Notes: generated from the sequence alone by a model not told the origin. 64,000 bases of DNA from JACDQM01 sp044373315 (GCF_044373315.1 NZ_JBILQK010000002.1:50448-114447); one strand, 5' to 3'; counted from the stretch's first letter, positions 36,665 to 46,305 are shown. A program made the numbers and translations.

Positions 36665-36760
36665 TGGCGGAGGGGAATGGGAGTCGAACCCACCCAGCGA
36701 CGCATGGCGCCACCCACCGGGTTTGAAGCCCGGCCGACACACCGGTGTCGTCTCCCCTCC
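36665..36760 (-). tRNA. selC: Selenocysteine tRNA (UCA anticodon)
   Basis: A 96-base tRNA on the minus strand. The acceptor GGAGGGGA.. pairs with the ..TTCCCCTCC end, followed by G and an encoded CCA. The long extra arm (about 36693-36718), extended D-stem, and anticodon loop CTTCAAA with UCA (36724-36726) are characteristic of bacterial tRNA-Sec (E. coli selC is 95 bases). It lies 61 bases downstream of selB in the same direction and would read the UGA codon of fdhG. Confidence 0.97.
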
Positions 36761-36821
36761 ATGATCTGTGTCTCCCTTGCGTGTGCATAAGCAGAGGCAG
36801 AAGCAGCAACAGGGCTTCGAA

Positions 36822-38795
36822 TCATGCCGCCTCCTGCGCCAGAAACAACTGGCAATCGCCGCGCAGCTTGTGCACATCGCCCACCCGGCGCAGCAGCCCC
36901 ACGCGATCAAAGTATTCAAGAATCTGGATCGCACGCTTGCGGCCCAGGCCGGTGGCGTCCCGAAAGCCCGCGGCCAGCACCTCGCCGCCATGCTGCGCAG
37001 CGATCTGACGCACGATGCCGGCAAGCGTACGCATATGGCCGAGTTCGTAGAACAGGTCTTTCACCACTTGATGCACCTCACCTTGCTGAGCAAGCCGGGC
37101 CAGTGTGGTGCGCATCAGCGCCTCGCTCTCCTGGGTGTCGCGCGCCAGATCGCGCGCCCAGGCGCCTTCAAAACGAGCCTGCAGCAGATGCGGCGCCACC
37201 TTCTGCGCAATGCGCTGCTCGGTGGCAGAAAGACTCACGCCATGCGCCGCCAGATGCACGAAGGCGCCGCGCTGTGCGAGCTGGCCTTCGGCGCGCAAGC
37301 GGGCGATCAGCGCCTGCCACAGCGGCTCGGGCAGGCGCGGTGCGCTCAGGCGCCGCAGCCGGCCAGCATCCGGACCCAGCTCATCGGGCTGCTTCGCGTG
37401 GAACTCGGCCAGCACCTGCAGCAGCTTGCGGCTCAAGACGGCAGCGGCGGCCACGCTCAGCGTCCAGTCCGACTCGGCGTCATGCGCCCGCAAGGCATCG
37501 GCCTCGGGGGTCAGCAGCTGTGGCAGCGCCTCGGCGCGGGCGAAACGGCGCAGATCCAGGCCCATGGCGGCGCCAGCACCCAGCGCCTGCAAACGCTGCG
37601 GTGGCGTGGCCAGCTGCATGGCGGCCAACTCGGCCAGGCGCTCAGCCGTGCGACGGTAACGCGTCGGTGCAAATGGATCGAGCACAACGCCGCCGGCCAG
37701 CGTGCGCGAGGCGCTGGCATCACGCAGCACCACGCGGTCACCGCGCCAGGCCGCAATCGGCTGCTTCAGCAGCAGCTGAACCCAACCTTCTTCGCCTGGC
37801 TGCAAGGCCGCAGCACCCTCGCCCGCCGGGCTGCCCGCCTCGCCCTCCCCATCAAGCCGCTGCAGGATGGCGACCGTGCCCATCACTGCACGCGCACCGA
37901 TGTGCACATGCACAGTCGTGCCGGAGCGCAGCGCCTTGGACTCGCCCGGCCACAGGCGCAGGCGCGCGTCCAGGCGCTCGGTGGACAGCGCCACGGCGGC
38001 GGGCACCAGCCACTGTCCGCGCTCGATCGCATCCTTGTCCAGGCCCACCACATTGATCGCACAGCGCTGGCCAGCAAAGGCCTGATCGACCTTGCGGTTC
38101 TGTGCATGCAGGCTGCGCACGCGCGCCAGCGGCGTGCTGCCGCGCAGGGCCGGCGTCAGCGCCAGCTCATCCCCCAGACGCACGCTGCCGCTGTGCACCG
38201 TACCGGTGACGACGGTGCCCACGCCGTCGAGGCTGAAGGCGCGGTCGATCGCCAGCCGGAAGGCCTGGCCCTCCGCGCGGCTGTCGCTGGGCTTTTGCGC
38301 CGCTTGCACATACAGCAGCGCACGCAGCTCATCCAGGCCCAGTCCGGACACCGCACTGACGGCCAGCACCGGCGCCACCGCCAGGCTGCTGCCCTCCAGC
38401 AAGGCCGCGATCTCGCCACGCAGCACATCAATGCGCTCGGCCGGAACGCGGTCGCACTTGGTGATCACAACCGCGCCACGCGTCAGGCCCAGCAGGCTCA
38501 GTACTGCCAGATGCTCGCGAGTCTGCGGCATCACGCCGTCATCGGCCGCCACCAGCAACAGCGCGTAGTCGATGCCCGAGGCGCCGGCCAGCATGGTGTG
38601 AACCAGGCGCTCGTGGCCGGGCACATCGATGAACCCGATCCGCTCGCCGGCCGGCGTGTCGAGGAAGGCGTAGCCCAGCTCGATGCTGATGCCACGCTTC
38701 TTTTCCTCGGGCAGCCGGTCGGTGTCTACGCCGGTGAGCGCCCGCACCAGCGTGGTCTTGCCGTGGTCGATATGGCCTGATGTTCCGACGATCAT
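36822..38795 (-). CDS. selB: Selenocysteine-specific elongation factor
   Basis: A 657-residue translational GTPase. G1 motif GHIDHGKT lies at residues 7-14, DVPGHE is G3 and TKCD is G4, followed by EF-Tu-like barrels. The C-terminal ~260 residues have the winged-helix character of SelB domain IV (for example QRIAQKVAPHLLQARFEGAW and GLGRKRAIQILEYFDRVGL), which binds the SECIS hairpin. Its ATG overlaps the second permease stop by four bases, so it shares a transcript with the ABC transporter. selC follows directly. Confidence 0.97.
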   Translation of the reverse strand: MIVGTSGHIDHGKTTLVRALTGVDTDRLPEEKKRGISIELGYAFLDTPAGERIGFIDVPGHERLVHTMLAGASGIDYALLLVAADDGVMPQTREHLAVLSLLGLTRGAVVITKCDRVPAERIDVLRGEIAALLEGSSLAVAPVLAVSAVSGLGLDELRALLYVQAAQKPSDSRAEGQAFRLAIDRAFSLDGVGTVVTGTVHSGSVRLGDELALTPALRGSTPLARVRSLHAQNRKVDQAFAGQRCAINVVGLDKDAIERGQWLVPAAVALSTERLDARLRLWPGESKALRSGTTVHVHIGARAVMGTVAILQRLDGEGEAGSPAGEGAAALQPGEEGWVQLLLKQPIAAWRGDRVVLRDASASRTLAGGVVLDPFAPTRYRRTAERLAELAAMQLATPPQRLQALGAGAAMGLDLRRFARAEALPQLLTPEADALRAHDAESDWTLSVAAAAVLSRKLLQVLAEFHAKQPDELGPDAGRLRRLSAPRLPEPLWQALIARLRAEGQLAQRGAFVHLAAHGVSLSATEQRIAQKVAPHLLQARFEGAWARDLARDTQESEALMRTTLARLAQQGEVHQVVKDLFYELGHMRTLAGIVRQIAAQHGGEVLAAGFRDATGLGRKRAIQILEYFDRVGLLRRVGDVHKLRGDCQLFLAQEAA

Positions 38796-39607
38796 GGGTT
38801 GAGGCGTCTCCGGGCAAGGTTGGACAGCAGATCGACCAAGGCCACCAGCACAAGCGTCGCCAGCAGGATGGCGCCAGTCTCACGCATATGGAACAGCCCC
38901 ATATGGAAGCTCAGCATCTGGCCCAGCCCCCCGCCGCCGACCACGCCCAGCACGGCCGCGGCGCGGATATTGTTTTCCCATCGGTAGAGCGTGTAGGACA
39001 GCAGCTGCGGCAGCGCCACCGGCAAGGTGGCGTAGAGAAACACCCGGCCGCTGCGCACGCCCTGGGCGCGCAGCGCGAAGGCGGGGCCGTCGGGTGCGTT
39101 CTCTATGGCTTCGGCAAACAGGCGGCCCAGCACGCCGCTGGTGTGCAGAGCCAGCGCCAGCGTGCCGGCCAGCGGGCCGAGGCCGGCCGAGATCAGCAGC
39201 AGCGCAGCCCACACCAGCTCAGGAATGGAACGCAGCACATTGAGCAGCCAGCGCGTCGGCGTTCGCCACAAGCCGCTGACCTGAGCCGTCATGCGACTTG
39301 CCGGCAAGGCCAGCAGAAGCCCGATCAAGGCCGCCAGCAGCGTGCCGACGGCAGACATGGCCAGGGTTTCCAGCGTGGCCACAGCGAGGCGGCCAAGGAA
39401 GGCAGGCTCGCGCGACGGATTGCTCATCTCGCCCAGAAAGCGGCCCATGCGCTGCGCGGCATCCGACGAGAACAGCCGGCCCCAGTCGACACCCACCTCG
39501 GCGAAGCTGGCCACAGCCAGCAGCAGCATACCGAGCAAGAGCAGCGGCACACTCCAGCCGCGCGGCGGCTGCGGAGGCAGGGGCTGGCGCACGGCGCTGC
39601 GGCTCAT
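38792..39607 (-). CDS. PhnE-like ABC permease (second)
   Basis: A 271-residue inner-membrane permease with about six helices. The cytoplasmic ABC-coupling loop is ENAPDGPAFALRAQGVRSG, and LRSIPELVWAALLL and NNIRAAAVLGVVGGGGLGQ are typical of the PhnE/phosphonate-type family. It overlaps the first permease upstream and selB downstream by four bases each. It forms a transporter with the neighbouring permease, ATPase and binding protein. Location between selA and selB suggests a selenium oxyanion substrate. Confidence 0.88.
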   Translation of the reverse strand: MSRSAVRQPLPPQPPRGWSVPLLLLGMLLLAVASFAEVGVDWGRLFSSDAAQRMGRFLGEMSNPSREPAFLGRLAVATLETLAMSAVGTLLAALIGLLLALPASRMTAQVSGLWRTPTRWLLNVLRSIPELVWAALLLISAGLGPLAGTLALALHTSGVLGRLFAEAIENAPDGPAFALRAQGVRSGRVFLYATLPVALPQLLSYTLYRWENNIRAAAVLGVVGGGGLGQMLSFHMGLFHMRETGAILLATLVLVALVDLLSNLARRRLNP

Positions 39608-40443
39608 CCGATCACCTTGCGCAGATAGGCGCTCAGCGCGTCAGCCAGGGCCACCAGCAGCACGAAGGCCAGCAAGATGGTGGCCACCTCGCCGCCGTTG
39701 AACATCTTCATCGAGGCGTCCAACTGCTGCCCCAGCCCACCCGCACCGACGAAACCGAGAACGGCCGAGGAACGGATTGCGCATTCCCAGCGGTAGACGG
39801 TGTAGCTCGTCAGCTCGCGCGAATTGCCCGGCAGCAGCGCATAGAAGAAGGCCTGCAGCCGCCCGCTCCCATTGCGCATCAGCGCACGGGTGGGCTGCAA
39901 ATCGCCGCTCTCCAGGATTTCGCCGTAAACCTTGCCCAGCATGCCCGCATAGGTCAGCGCGATGGCCAGCACGCCGGCACCCGGCCCCAGGCCCAGCACC
40001 CGCACGAAGACCAGGGCCCAGACCAGCTCGGGCACGCTGCGCAGCAGCACCAGCAGCAGGCGCAACGCCTGCCGCAGCGCACGCGCCAGCGGGTGCATGC
40101 GGCCACTGAGCGAGGAGATCGACAAGGCCGCGCTGGACAGCAGCGTAAGCGGCAGGGCCAGCAGCAGGGCCAGCACCATTGCGGCGGTGGCAATGGCCAC
40201 GGTGCGCCAGGCCTCGCGCGCCACCATGGTCAGGAACTCGGGCCCAGTCGCCAGTGGCAGAAAGTCAGCCAGGAAGCGCAGCGTGACGCGCAGATTGTCG
40301 GCTTCAAACAGCAGCCAGGGCTTGAACTCCACCGCCACCAGCGCGGGCGCCAGCAGCACCGCGGCAGCCAAGGTCCAGAACACACGGCTGCGCCATGCCG
40401 GGTCGTGGTGGGGATCGATGATCGGCGTCGCGCGCATCAACAT
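39604..40443 (-). CDS. PhnE-like ABC permease (first)
   Basis: A 279-residue permease homologous to its downstream neighbour. Shared segments include LRSVPELVWALVFVRVLGLGP and AIRSSAVLGFVGAGGLGQQL, so the two likely arose by duplication and form a heterodimer. ATG 40443 starts one base after the ATPase stop; longer versions would run into the ATPase gene. About six hydrophobic helices. Periplasmic-binding-protein-dependent uptake of an oxyanion is the expected function. Confidence 0.88.
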   Translation of the reverse strand: MLMRATPIIDPHHDPAWRSRVFWTLAAAVLLAPALVAVEFKPWLLFEADNLRVTLRFLADFLPLATGPEFLTMVAREAWRTVAIATAAMVLALLLALPLTLLSSAALSISSLSGRMHPLARALRQALRLLLVLLRSVPELVWALVFVRVLGLGPGAGVLAIALTYAGMLGKVYGEILESGDLQPTRALMRNGSGRLQAFFYALLPGNSRELTSYTVYRWECAIRSSAVLGFVGAGGLGQQLDASMKMFNGGEVATILLAFVLLVALADALSAYLRKVIG

Positions 40444-40444
40444 T

Positions 40445-41287
40445 TCAGCAATGCGGTGCGACGACGCGCCCGGCCTGCGTTGCATCACCCGGCAGCGGCG
40501 CGGCCGCGCTGCCCTGCAGCTCATGCTCGAAGCTGGCGTAGAGCTGGGCCAGCAACTGAGGCGTCACCTGGGCGGCCGGAAGATCGAACACAAGCCGCCC
40601 CTCGCGCATGCCAAGCACGCGCGGGAAATGGGCCAGCGCCAGATCGACCTGGTGCAAGGAGGCGATCATCGTGACGCCGCGCTCAGTGGCCACCTGGGTG
40701 AGTGAGCGCAGCGCCAGCGCCGCGCGCGCCGGGTCAAGCGCTGATAGCGGCTCGTCGATCAGCCACAGCGCCGCCGGCGACAGCAGCGCGCGCGCCAGCC
40801 CGACGCGCTGGCGCTCACCGCCTGAGAGCCGGTCCACCCGCTCCCACAGCTTGTCGCCAAGCTCGAAGCGCTGCAGCGCCGCGTGCGCCTGCTCGGCGCC
40901 ACGCGGTCTGATCAGCGAGGCCAGACTGGCCCATAGACCCATCGCCGGCAGGCGTGCGGCCAGCACGGTGGTGACGACACGCTGGCGCGGCGGCAGTGGC
41001 GGCGTCTGTGGGGCGAGAAACAGACGCGCGCGCAGGCGCCGCAGCCCGGCGGCACCGAGCGACCAGGGCGGCTGCTGATCGACTAGCAAGCTGCCCGACG
41101 AAGGCGCCAGGGCACAGGCCAGCGCATGCAGCAGCGTGGTCTTGCCGGCGCCCGAGGGGCCGATCACGGCGATCTGCTCGCCAGAGGCAATCTGCAGGTC
41201 CAGCCCCTGCAGCGCGGGCGAAGCACCGGCCGCCGCTGCGGGATGGCGCACCACCAACTGCTCGACCGTGAGCGACAGACCCCGCAT
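40445..41287 (-). CDS. PhnC-like ABC ATPase
   Basis: A 280-residue ABC ATPase with Walker A GPSGAGKTT, signature LSGGERQ, Walker B WLIDEP and the switch histidine in SLHQVDLA. The arrangement (binding protein, ATPase, two permeases) matches phosphate/phosphonate/phosphite-type importers. It starts four bases after the binding protein stop and ends one base before the permease start. Confidence 0.9.
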   Translation of the reverse strand: MRGLSLTVEQLVVRHPAAAAGASPALQGLDLQIASGEQIAVIGPSGAGKTTLLHALACALAPSSGSLLVDQQPPWSLGAAGLRRLRARLFLAPQTPPLPPRQRVVTTVLAARLPAMGLWASLASLIRPRGAEQAHAALQRFELGDKLWERVDRLSGGERQRVGLARALLSPAALWLIDEPLSALDPARAALALRSLTQVATERGVTMIASLHQVDLALAHFPRVLGMREGRLVFDLPAAQVTPQLLAQLYASFEHELQGSAAAPLPGDATQAGRVVAPHC

Positions 41288-41291
41288 CGTC

Positions 41292-42167
41292 TTACTTGAT
41301 CAGGCCCGCGCTGCGGCCGGCGGCCTCCAGGCCCTTGTAGTTGTCGGCCTTGGTCGGCACGAAACGTGTGGCACGCGCCAGGCTCAGCACTTCCTTGCCT
41401 TCGGGGTTGTCACTGCTCAGTGCCAGCAGGGCCTTGGTGATGCGCTCGCGCTGCGCGGCCGGCATGTCGGCATGCACCGACCAGTTGTAGTTGAAGTAAG
41501 GCGGCGTGGTGTAGAACACATCGACCTTACTGGTGTCGACCTTGTTCTCGCTGACGAACTTGCGCCAGACGGTTATGTCCAGCGCTGCCGCATCGACGCG
41601 GCCGCTGACCACCGAGGCGATGGTGGCGTCATGCGCGCCCGAGAACGCCACCCGCTTGAAGTCGCGCTCCGGCTCGAGGCCGGCTTCGAGCAGGAAGCTG
41701 CGCGGCATCAGATGGCCCGAGGTGCTGGAGGCGGAACCAAAGCTCACCTGCTTGCCCTTGAGGTCGGCCAGGCTCTTGATGCCCGAGTCCTTCTGTGTAA
41801 TGAAGACCGAGCGGAACTGCGTGTCCTCCTCGCGCTGCGCCAGCGGGATCACCTTGTCGCCCGAGCGCAGCTTGGCCTGAACAAAGGTAAAGCCGCCGAA
41901 CCAGACCAGGTCGACCTGTTTGTTCACCAGCGCCTCGACGGCGGCCGGATAGTCGCTCACCGGCACGAATTCGACCTTGGTGCCGAGGCTGCGCTCCAGG
42001 TACTTGACCAAGGGCCCGAACTTGCGGATCTGCTCGGATGCCGCCTCCTCCGGAATGGTCGTGACCTTCAGCGTGCTCTGGGCTTGCGCTCCCGTGGCCA
42101 CAGTGAGAGCCGCCAGCGCGGACAGCAGGCACACCCGACGGGTGATGCGGTGAAGGAGGGAAGTCAT
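41292..42167 (-). CDS. PhnD-like periplasmic binding protein, putative selenate importer
   Basis: A 291-residue exported solute-binding protein. The signal peptide (cleavage near AQAQS) is followed by KVTTIPEEAASEQIRKFGPL and LVWFGGFTFVQA, the pattern of the PhnD-type family. The clade with IPEE..S and WFGG resembles the group named putative selenate ABC transporter binding proteins, which recur beside selenium-utilisation genes. The location 87 bases after selA and upstream of selB supports a selenium role. Phosphonate, phosphite or sulfite remain possible; no phosphonate-lyase genes are near. ATG 42167 has AAGGA upstream. Confidence 0.8.
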   Translation of the reverse strand: MTSLLHRITRRVCLLSALAALTVATGAQAQSTLKVTTIPEEAASEQIRKFGPLVKYLERSLGTKVEFVPVSDYPAAVEALVNKQVDLVWFGGFTFVQAKLRSGDKVIPLAQREEDTQFRSVFITQKDSGIKSLADLKGKQVSFGSASSTSGHLMPRSFLLEAGLEPERDFKRVAFSGAHDATIASVVSGRVDAAALDITVWRKFVSENKVDTSKVDVFYTTPPYFNYNWSVHADMPAAQRERITKALLALSSDNPEGKEVLSLARATRFVPTKADNYKGLEAAGRSAGLIK

Positions 42168-42254
42168 CGCGGGGTCCTTGGAGTGAAGGGAAAGGAATTT
42201 CAGTGGCGTGAGCAAAAATGCCAGGGGCGGCAGCATAACTTCTTGGCGTGGCCG

Positions 42255-43697
42255 CTAGCGAAGCGCCTGCTGCAGGCGATCGAGCTGACCCAGCATCGCC
42301 GGCTCCTGCTCTAGACAGCGCAGATCCAGCCACAGCTGGTCCTCGGCGATGCGGCCGATCACCGGCAGCGGCAAGGCCCGCAACGCCGATGCCAGCTCAT
42401 CAAGCGCCCGCCCCCGGCCCTTGGGCGCCAGCGGTGCAATAGCCAGGCCGGCCGAGGGCAGACGCTCGATGGGCAGCGAACCCGAGCCTATCTGGCCCAG
42501 CATCGCCTTGATCGACACCGCAAAGCGCGGGGCCAGGGCCCGGCTCAGCGCAGGCGCCAGCCTGGCGGCCTGTGCCTCGATGTCCGCCAGCGGCCGCGTC
42601 AGCAGGCGCAGCGTGGGCAGGTCCAACGTCAGGCGCTCGGGGCGCAGATAGAGGCGCAGCGTGGCTTCCAGCGCGGCCATCGGCAGCTTGCTCATGCGCA
42701 GCGCACGCTTCATCGGGAACTTTCGGATGCGCTGCACATAGTCCCGGCTGCCGACGATCAGGCCGGCCTGCGGGCCGCCCAGCAGCTTGTCGCCGCTGAA
42801 GGTCACTACATCGCAGCCTGCGGCCAGCATCTCCTGCGGCAGCGGCTCCTTGGGCAGGCCCCATTGCGACAGATCGACCAGCGCTCCGCAACCCAGGTCG
42901 GTCACCAGCGGCAGACCTTTGGCATGCGCAATAGGCGCCAGCGTGACCTCATCGACCGCTGCGGTGAAGCCCTGCACCACGTAGTTGCTGGTGTGCACCT
43001 TCATCAGCATCGCGGTCTGCGGCGTGATGGCGGATTCATAGTCGCGCGGATGGGTGCGGTTAGTCGTGCCCACCTCCACCAGCGTGGCGCCGGCACTGGC
43101 CATCACATCGGGCATGCGGAAGGCGCCGCCGATCTCGACCAGCTCGCCGCGCGAGACGATCACTTCCTTGCCGCGGCCGAGCGCCGCAATGCTCAGCAGC
43201 ACCGCTGCGGCGTTGTTGTTGACGACCGTCGCAGCCTCGGCGCCAGTCAGCTCGCACAGCAGGTCCTCGATCAGGTCGTCACGGTCACCGCGGCCGCCGC
43301 TGGCCAGGTCGTATTCCAGGTTGTTGGGGCCGGCCATCAGCGCCAGCAGCTGCTGCAGCGCCGCGTCGGCCAGCAGCGCCCGGCCCAGATTGGTGTGGAT
43401 CACCGTGCCGGTGAGGTTGATCACCGCACGCATATTGGAGCGCAGGCGCGCCGCCACACGCGCGCTCAGTGCCTGCTGCAGCGGCTCGGGCTGGACTTCA
43501 GCCAGGGTCAGTTCTTGCGCCAGTGCGCGCACGCGCAAGCCATCGAGCAAGGAGCGCGCTTCGTTGGCAACGAGGGTGTGACCATGTTCGGCCAACAGCG
43601 CCACCACCGGGGGCAGGCGCAGCAGCTTGTCGATCGAGGGCAGGTCCTTCGGTGCTGCCTTCGAGCCGTGAACCACGGACTCTTCGGGCGCGGCCAT
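42255..43697 (-). CDS. selA: L-seryl-tRNA(Sec) selenium transferase
   Basis: PLP enzyme converting Ser-tRNA-Sec to Sec-tRNA-Sec using selenophosphate. The 480 residues include the N-terminal helical domain binding tRNA-Sec, TGTVIHTNLGRALL, AATVVNNNAAAVLL and the Schiff-base lysine in VVTFSGDKLLGGPQAG. The ATG at 43697 overlaps the fdhE stop by one base (TGATG), so synthesis is coupled. The ABC transporter follows 87 bases downstream. Confidence 0.97.
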   Translation of the reverse strand: MAAPEESVVHGSKAAPKDLPSIDKLLRLPPVVALLAEHGHTLVANEARSLLDGLRVRALAQELTLAEVQPEPLQQALSARVAARLRSNMRAVINLTGTVIHTNLGRALLADAALQQLLALMAGPNNLEYDLASGGRGDRDDLIEDLLCELTGAEAATVVNNNAAAVLLSIAALGRGKEVIVSRGELVEIGGAFRMPDVMASAGATLVEVGTTNRTHPRDYESAITPQTAMLMKVHTSNYVVQGFTAAVDEVTLAPIAHAKGLPLVTDLGCGALVDLSQWGLPKEPLPQEMLAAGCDVVTFSGDKLLGGPQAGLIVGSRDYVQRIRKFPMKRALRMSKLPMAALEATLRLYLRPERLTLDLPTLRLLTRPLADIEAQAARLAPALSRALAPRFAVSIKAMLGQIGSGSLPIERLPSAGLAIAPLAPKGRGRALDELASALRALPLPVIGRIAEDQLWLDLRCLEQEPAMLGQLDRLQQALR

Positions 43698-44752
43698 CAG
43701 GGCCTCCCGTCGTCAGGTGGTGGTGGCGGGATGCCCTCATCCGGCTCGCCGAACAGCAGCATCAGGTTGACGCCATGCCGGCGCATGCCGGTGTCGGACA
43801 CCAGCAGGTCCAGTGTGACGCTGGCCAGATCATCGGCCGCAGGCTCAACGAAAGGGTCGCGATCGGTATGGAAGATCTTGAGGTAATGGCCGCAATCGTC
43901 ACAGGTCTCGGCCTGCACCGCGCCGATGCTGGCGCCGGTGCCGGGCAACTCATGGCCCTCGCTGGCCTGCAGCTGCTGATAGGCCAGCGAGCGCCCGGAC
44001 AGGCAGTGTGGACATTGGATGCGCACCATATGCCATTCGGTGGCGCACAGCGAGCAATGCAGATAACGCTGCCCCGCCACTCCGCCCACCTCGCGCGTGA
44101 TGCTGGCGGTGGGACGGCTGCCGCAGCAGGGGCAGACGGTCTCGTCTTCAATGCGTAGGAAGGCGGGCATGCCCTCCGCGCCGTGGCGGGCCTGGGTCTG
44201 CTGCACTAGGGCCACCCAATAGCACTGCAGCGCAGCAGCCACCAGCGGTGCGGCAGCCATGTCCAAGCTGAGGGTGACGCCCGTGAGCAGGCAGTCGGCC
44301 TGGCGCTCCAGCCAGTCGGGCTCGGCCGTCAGCAAGGCCTGCAGCGCAGGCCGCGCACCCTCAGGCGCACGCGGCAGCAGTTCCGTGACGATGCTGCGCA
44401 AGGCCGCATGCCAGGCCGGATCGCGCGGCCAATCTGCCGCAGGCAGAGGCGGCCGGCCGAGCGCGCGTGCGCCGGCAATCTGTGCGCCTGTCGGCAGCGG
44501 CAGGGTCGAAACGGTGGGCAGGACCAGATGCTGGGCTTGCGCCAGGTCGGCCATGAAGATCAGGTAGTCGCGCATCGCGTGCGAGGCCGCCAGCTGCCGC
44601 AGGCGCAAGGCCCGCTCGGCAAACAGCGTAGCGCCTTCCGGCAGGCGCAGATGTTGCACCTCGCCACCGGCTCGTGCCGCAATCTCTTCGGGCGACATCA
44701 CCTTGATCGTCGCCTGGGCGGGAAGCCCTGCTGCCATGCTGCTTGTCTCCAT
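43697..44752 (-). CDS. fdhE: Formate dehydrogenase accessory protein FdhE
   Basis: Needed for assembly and activity of respiratory formate dehydrogenases. The 351 residues end with a rubredoxin-like set of CxxC pairs: VCPCCGS, LHCSLCATEWH, IQCPHCLS and ETCDDCGHY, as in FdhE, where they bind iron. It lies between the gamma subunit gene and selA. The N-terminal half is helical with no motif noticed. AAGAAG lies shortly before the start. Confidence 0.93.
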   Translation of the reverse strand: METSSMAAGLPAQATIKVMSPEEIAARAGGEVQHLRLPEGATLFAERALRLRQLAASHAMRDYLIFMADLAQAQHLVLPTVSTLPLPTGAQIAGARALGRPPLPAADWPRDPAWHAALRSIVTELLPRAPEGARPALQALLTAEPDWLERQADCLLTGVTLSLDMAAAPLVAAALQCYWVALVQQTQARHGAEGMPAFLRIEDETVCPCCGSRPTASITREVGGVAGQRYLHCSLCATEWHMVRIQCPHCLSGRSLAYQQLQASEGHELPGTGASIGAVQAETCDDCGHYLKIFHTDRDPFVEPAADDLASVTLDLLVSDTGMRRHGVNLMLLFGEPDEGIPPPPPDDGRP

Positions 44753-44807
44753 GATCTTCTTTGAATGGGGGTCCGGCGAGCTTGCACCCGCCGGACAGGC
44801 GTCAAGC

Positions 44808-45425
44808 TTACTTGCCGCGTGTGACCTCGGAGTGCCACAAAGGATGGTTCTTCTTGGCCCAGGCCTCGCTGACCGTGCCGCGCGTCATCGCACGCACCGT
44901 GCCCTTGACCCAGATCGCCGCGTACACATGCATGATGGTCGCCAGAACCAGCACCACCGCCGAGATCGAGTGCAGCAGCACGGCCGCACGGATCACATCG
45001 ATGGGGAAGTAATGCGCGAACCACGGGCGCCAGAACATGAAGCCCGTCACCAGCAGCACGAACAGGCTGATCGCCAGCGTCCAGAACACCATCTTCTGCC
45101 CGTAGTTGTACTTGCCCACGGGTGGCAGGCCGTCCTTCTTGCCTTTCAGCATCTCACCCATCTTGGCCTTCCAGGCCTTGTCGCCCTCGTTGAAGGCGTT
45201 GTCGGCCTTCAAGCGGAAGAACAGGCCGAGGAAGCAGAGCGCCATCGCCAACCCGAGGAAGGGATGGAGGATGCGCGCCCAGGACCCACCGCCGAACAGG
45301 TGCGAGAAAAAGAACAGGCTGGGATGGAAGAAGGCGAGCCCGGACAAGCCGGCGAGCACGAACAACAGGGCCACGGCCCAGTGGTTCATGCGATCGCGAT
45401 CCTCATAGCGACGAAGGTATTTCAT
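44808..45425 (-). CDS. fdoI: Formate dehydrogenase cytochrome b556 (gamma) subunit
   Basis: A 205-residue membrane subunit with four helices. N-terminal YEDRDRMNHWAVALLF provides a haem histidine, ILHPFLGLAMAL another, and HSISAVVLVLATIMHVYAAIW the C-terminal haem site. It receives electrons from the beta subunit and reduces quinone. It overlaps fdxH by four bases. Confidence 0.95.
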   Translation of the reverse strand: MKYLRRYEDRDRMNHWAVALLFVLAGLSGLAFFHPSLFFFSHLFGGGSWARILHPFLGLAMALCFLGLFFRLKADNAFNEGDKAWKAKMGEMLKGKKDGLPPVGKYNYGQKMVFWTLAISLFVLLVTGFMFWRPWFAHYFPIDVIRAAVLLHSISAVVLVLATIMHVYAAIWVKGTVRAMTRGTVSEAWAKKNHPLWHSEVTRGK

Positions 45426-46297
45426 GACGACTCCTTCTCATCCGACGACTCGGACTCCACCGGACCGACCTTCATGTAATGGAAGAACCCGGCCACCACC
45501 GCGCCCACCATGCCGGCCACGGCCAGCGGCTTGGCGATGCCCTTCCAGACCGACACCATCGGGTTGATGTGCGGATCGGCCGGCAGGTCTTCCAGCTCGG
45601 GTTTGTCGGCATGCTTGAGCACATACATCACATGCGTGCCGCCAACGCCCTGCGGGTTGTAGAGGCCGGCGTTCTTGAAGCCGCGCTCCTGCAACTCGCC
45701 CGCGCGCTTCTCGCCGTAGGCCACCATGTCCTCCTTGGTGCCGAAGCCGATCGCACCAGTCGGACAGGTCTTCACGCAGGCCGGCTCCAGACCGACGCTG
45801 ACGCGGTCCGAGCAGAGCGTGCACTTGTAGGCCTTGTTGTCCTTCTTGCTGATGCGGGGCACATCGAAGGGGCAGCCGGCGACGCAGTAGCCGCAGCCGA
45901 TGCAGTTCTCGGAGATGAAGTCGACGATGCCGTTGCTGTACTTGACGATCGCGCCCGGCGCCGGACAGGCCTTAAGGCAGCCTGGATCGTCGCAGTGCAT
46001 GCAGCCGTCCTTGCGGATCAGCCATTCGAGGCTGCCCCCGTCGGGCTCCACCTCGAAGAACTTCATCACCGTCCACGAGCTCGGCGTGAGGTCCGCCGGG
46101 TTGTCATAGACGCCGATGTTGTCGCCGATCTCGTCGCGCAGATCGTTCCAGTTCATGCAAGCGACCTGGCAGGCCTTGCAGCCGATGCACTTGGACTCGT
46201 CGATGAGCTTGGCAACCTCGGGCGTTGAGCGCACCTGGGGCGTTGCTGTTGTTGTGGCCGAACGGGCGACCACGTCTTGGCTTTGTAGGCTGGACAT
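45422..46297 (-). CDS. fdxH: Formate dehydrogenase iron-sulfur (beta) subunit
   Basis: A 291-residue electron-transfer subunit with four 4Fe-4S clusters from cysteine groups such as CIGCKACQVAC, HCDDPGCLKAC, CIGCGYCVAGC and KCTLCSDRV...CVKTC. A C-terminal membrane helix (AVAGMVGAVVAGFFHYM) anchors it. The order and length match FdnH/FdoH. It starts nine bases after the alpha subunit stop. Confidence 0.96.
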   Translation of the reverse strand: MSSLQSQDVVARSATTTATPQVRSTPEVAKLIDESKCIGCKACQVACMNWNDLRDEIGDNIGVYDNPADLTPSSWTVMKFFEVEPDGGSLEWLIRKDGCMHCDDPGCLKACPAPGAIVKYSNGIVDFISENCIGCGYCVAGCPFDVPRISKKDNKAYKCTLCSDRVSVGLEPACVKTCPTGAIGFGTKEDMVAYGEKRAGELQERGFKNAGLYNPQGVGGTHVMYVLKHADKPELEDLPADPHINPMVSVWKGIAKPLAVAGMVGAVVAGFFHYMKVGPVESESSDEKESS

Positions 46298-46305
46298 GGT
46301 TTACC

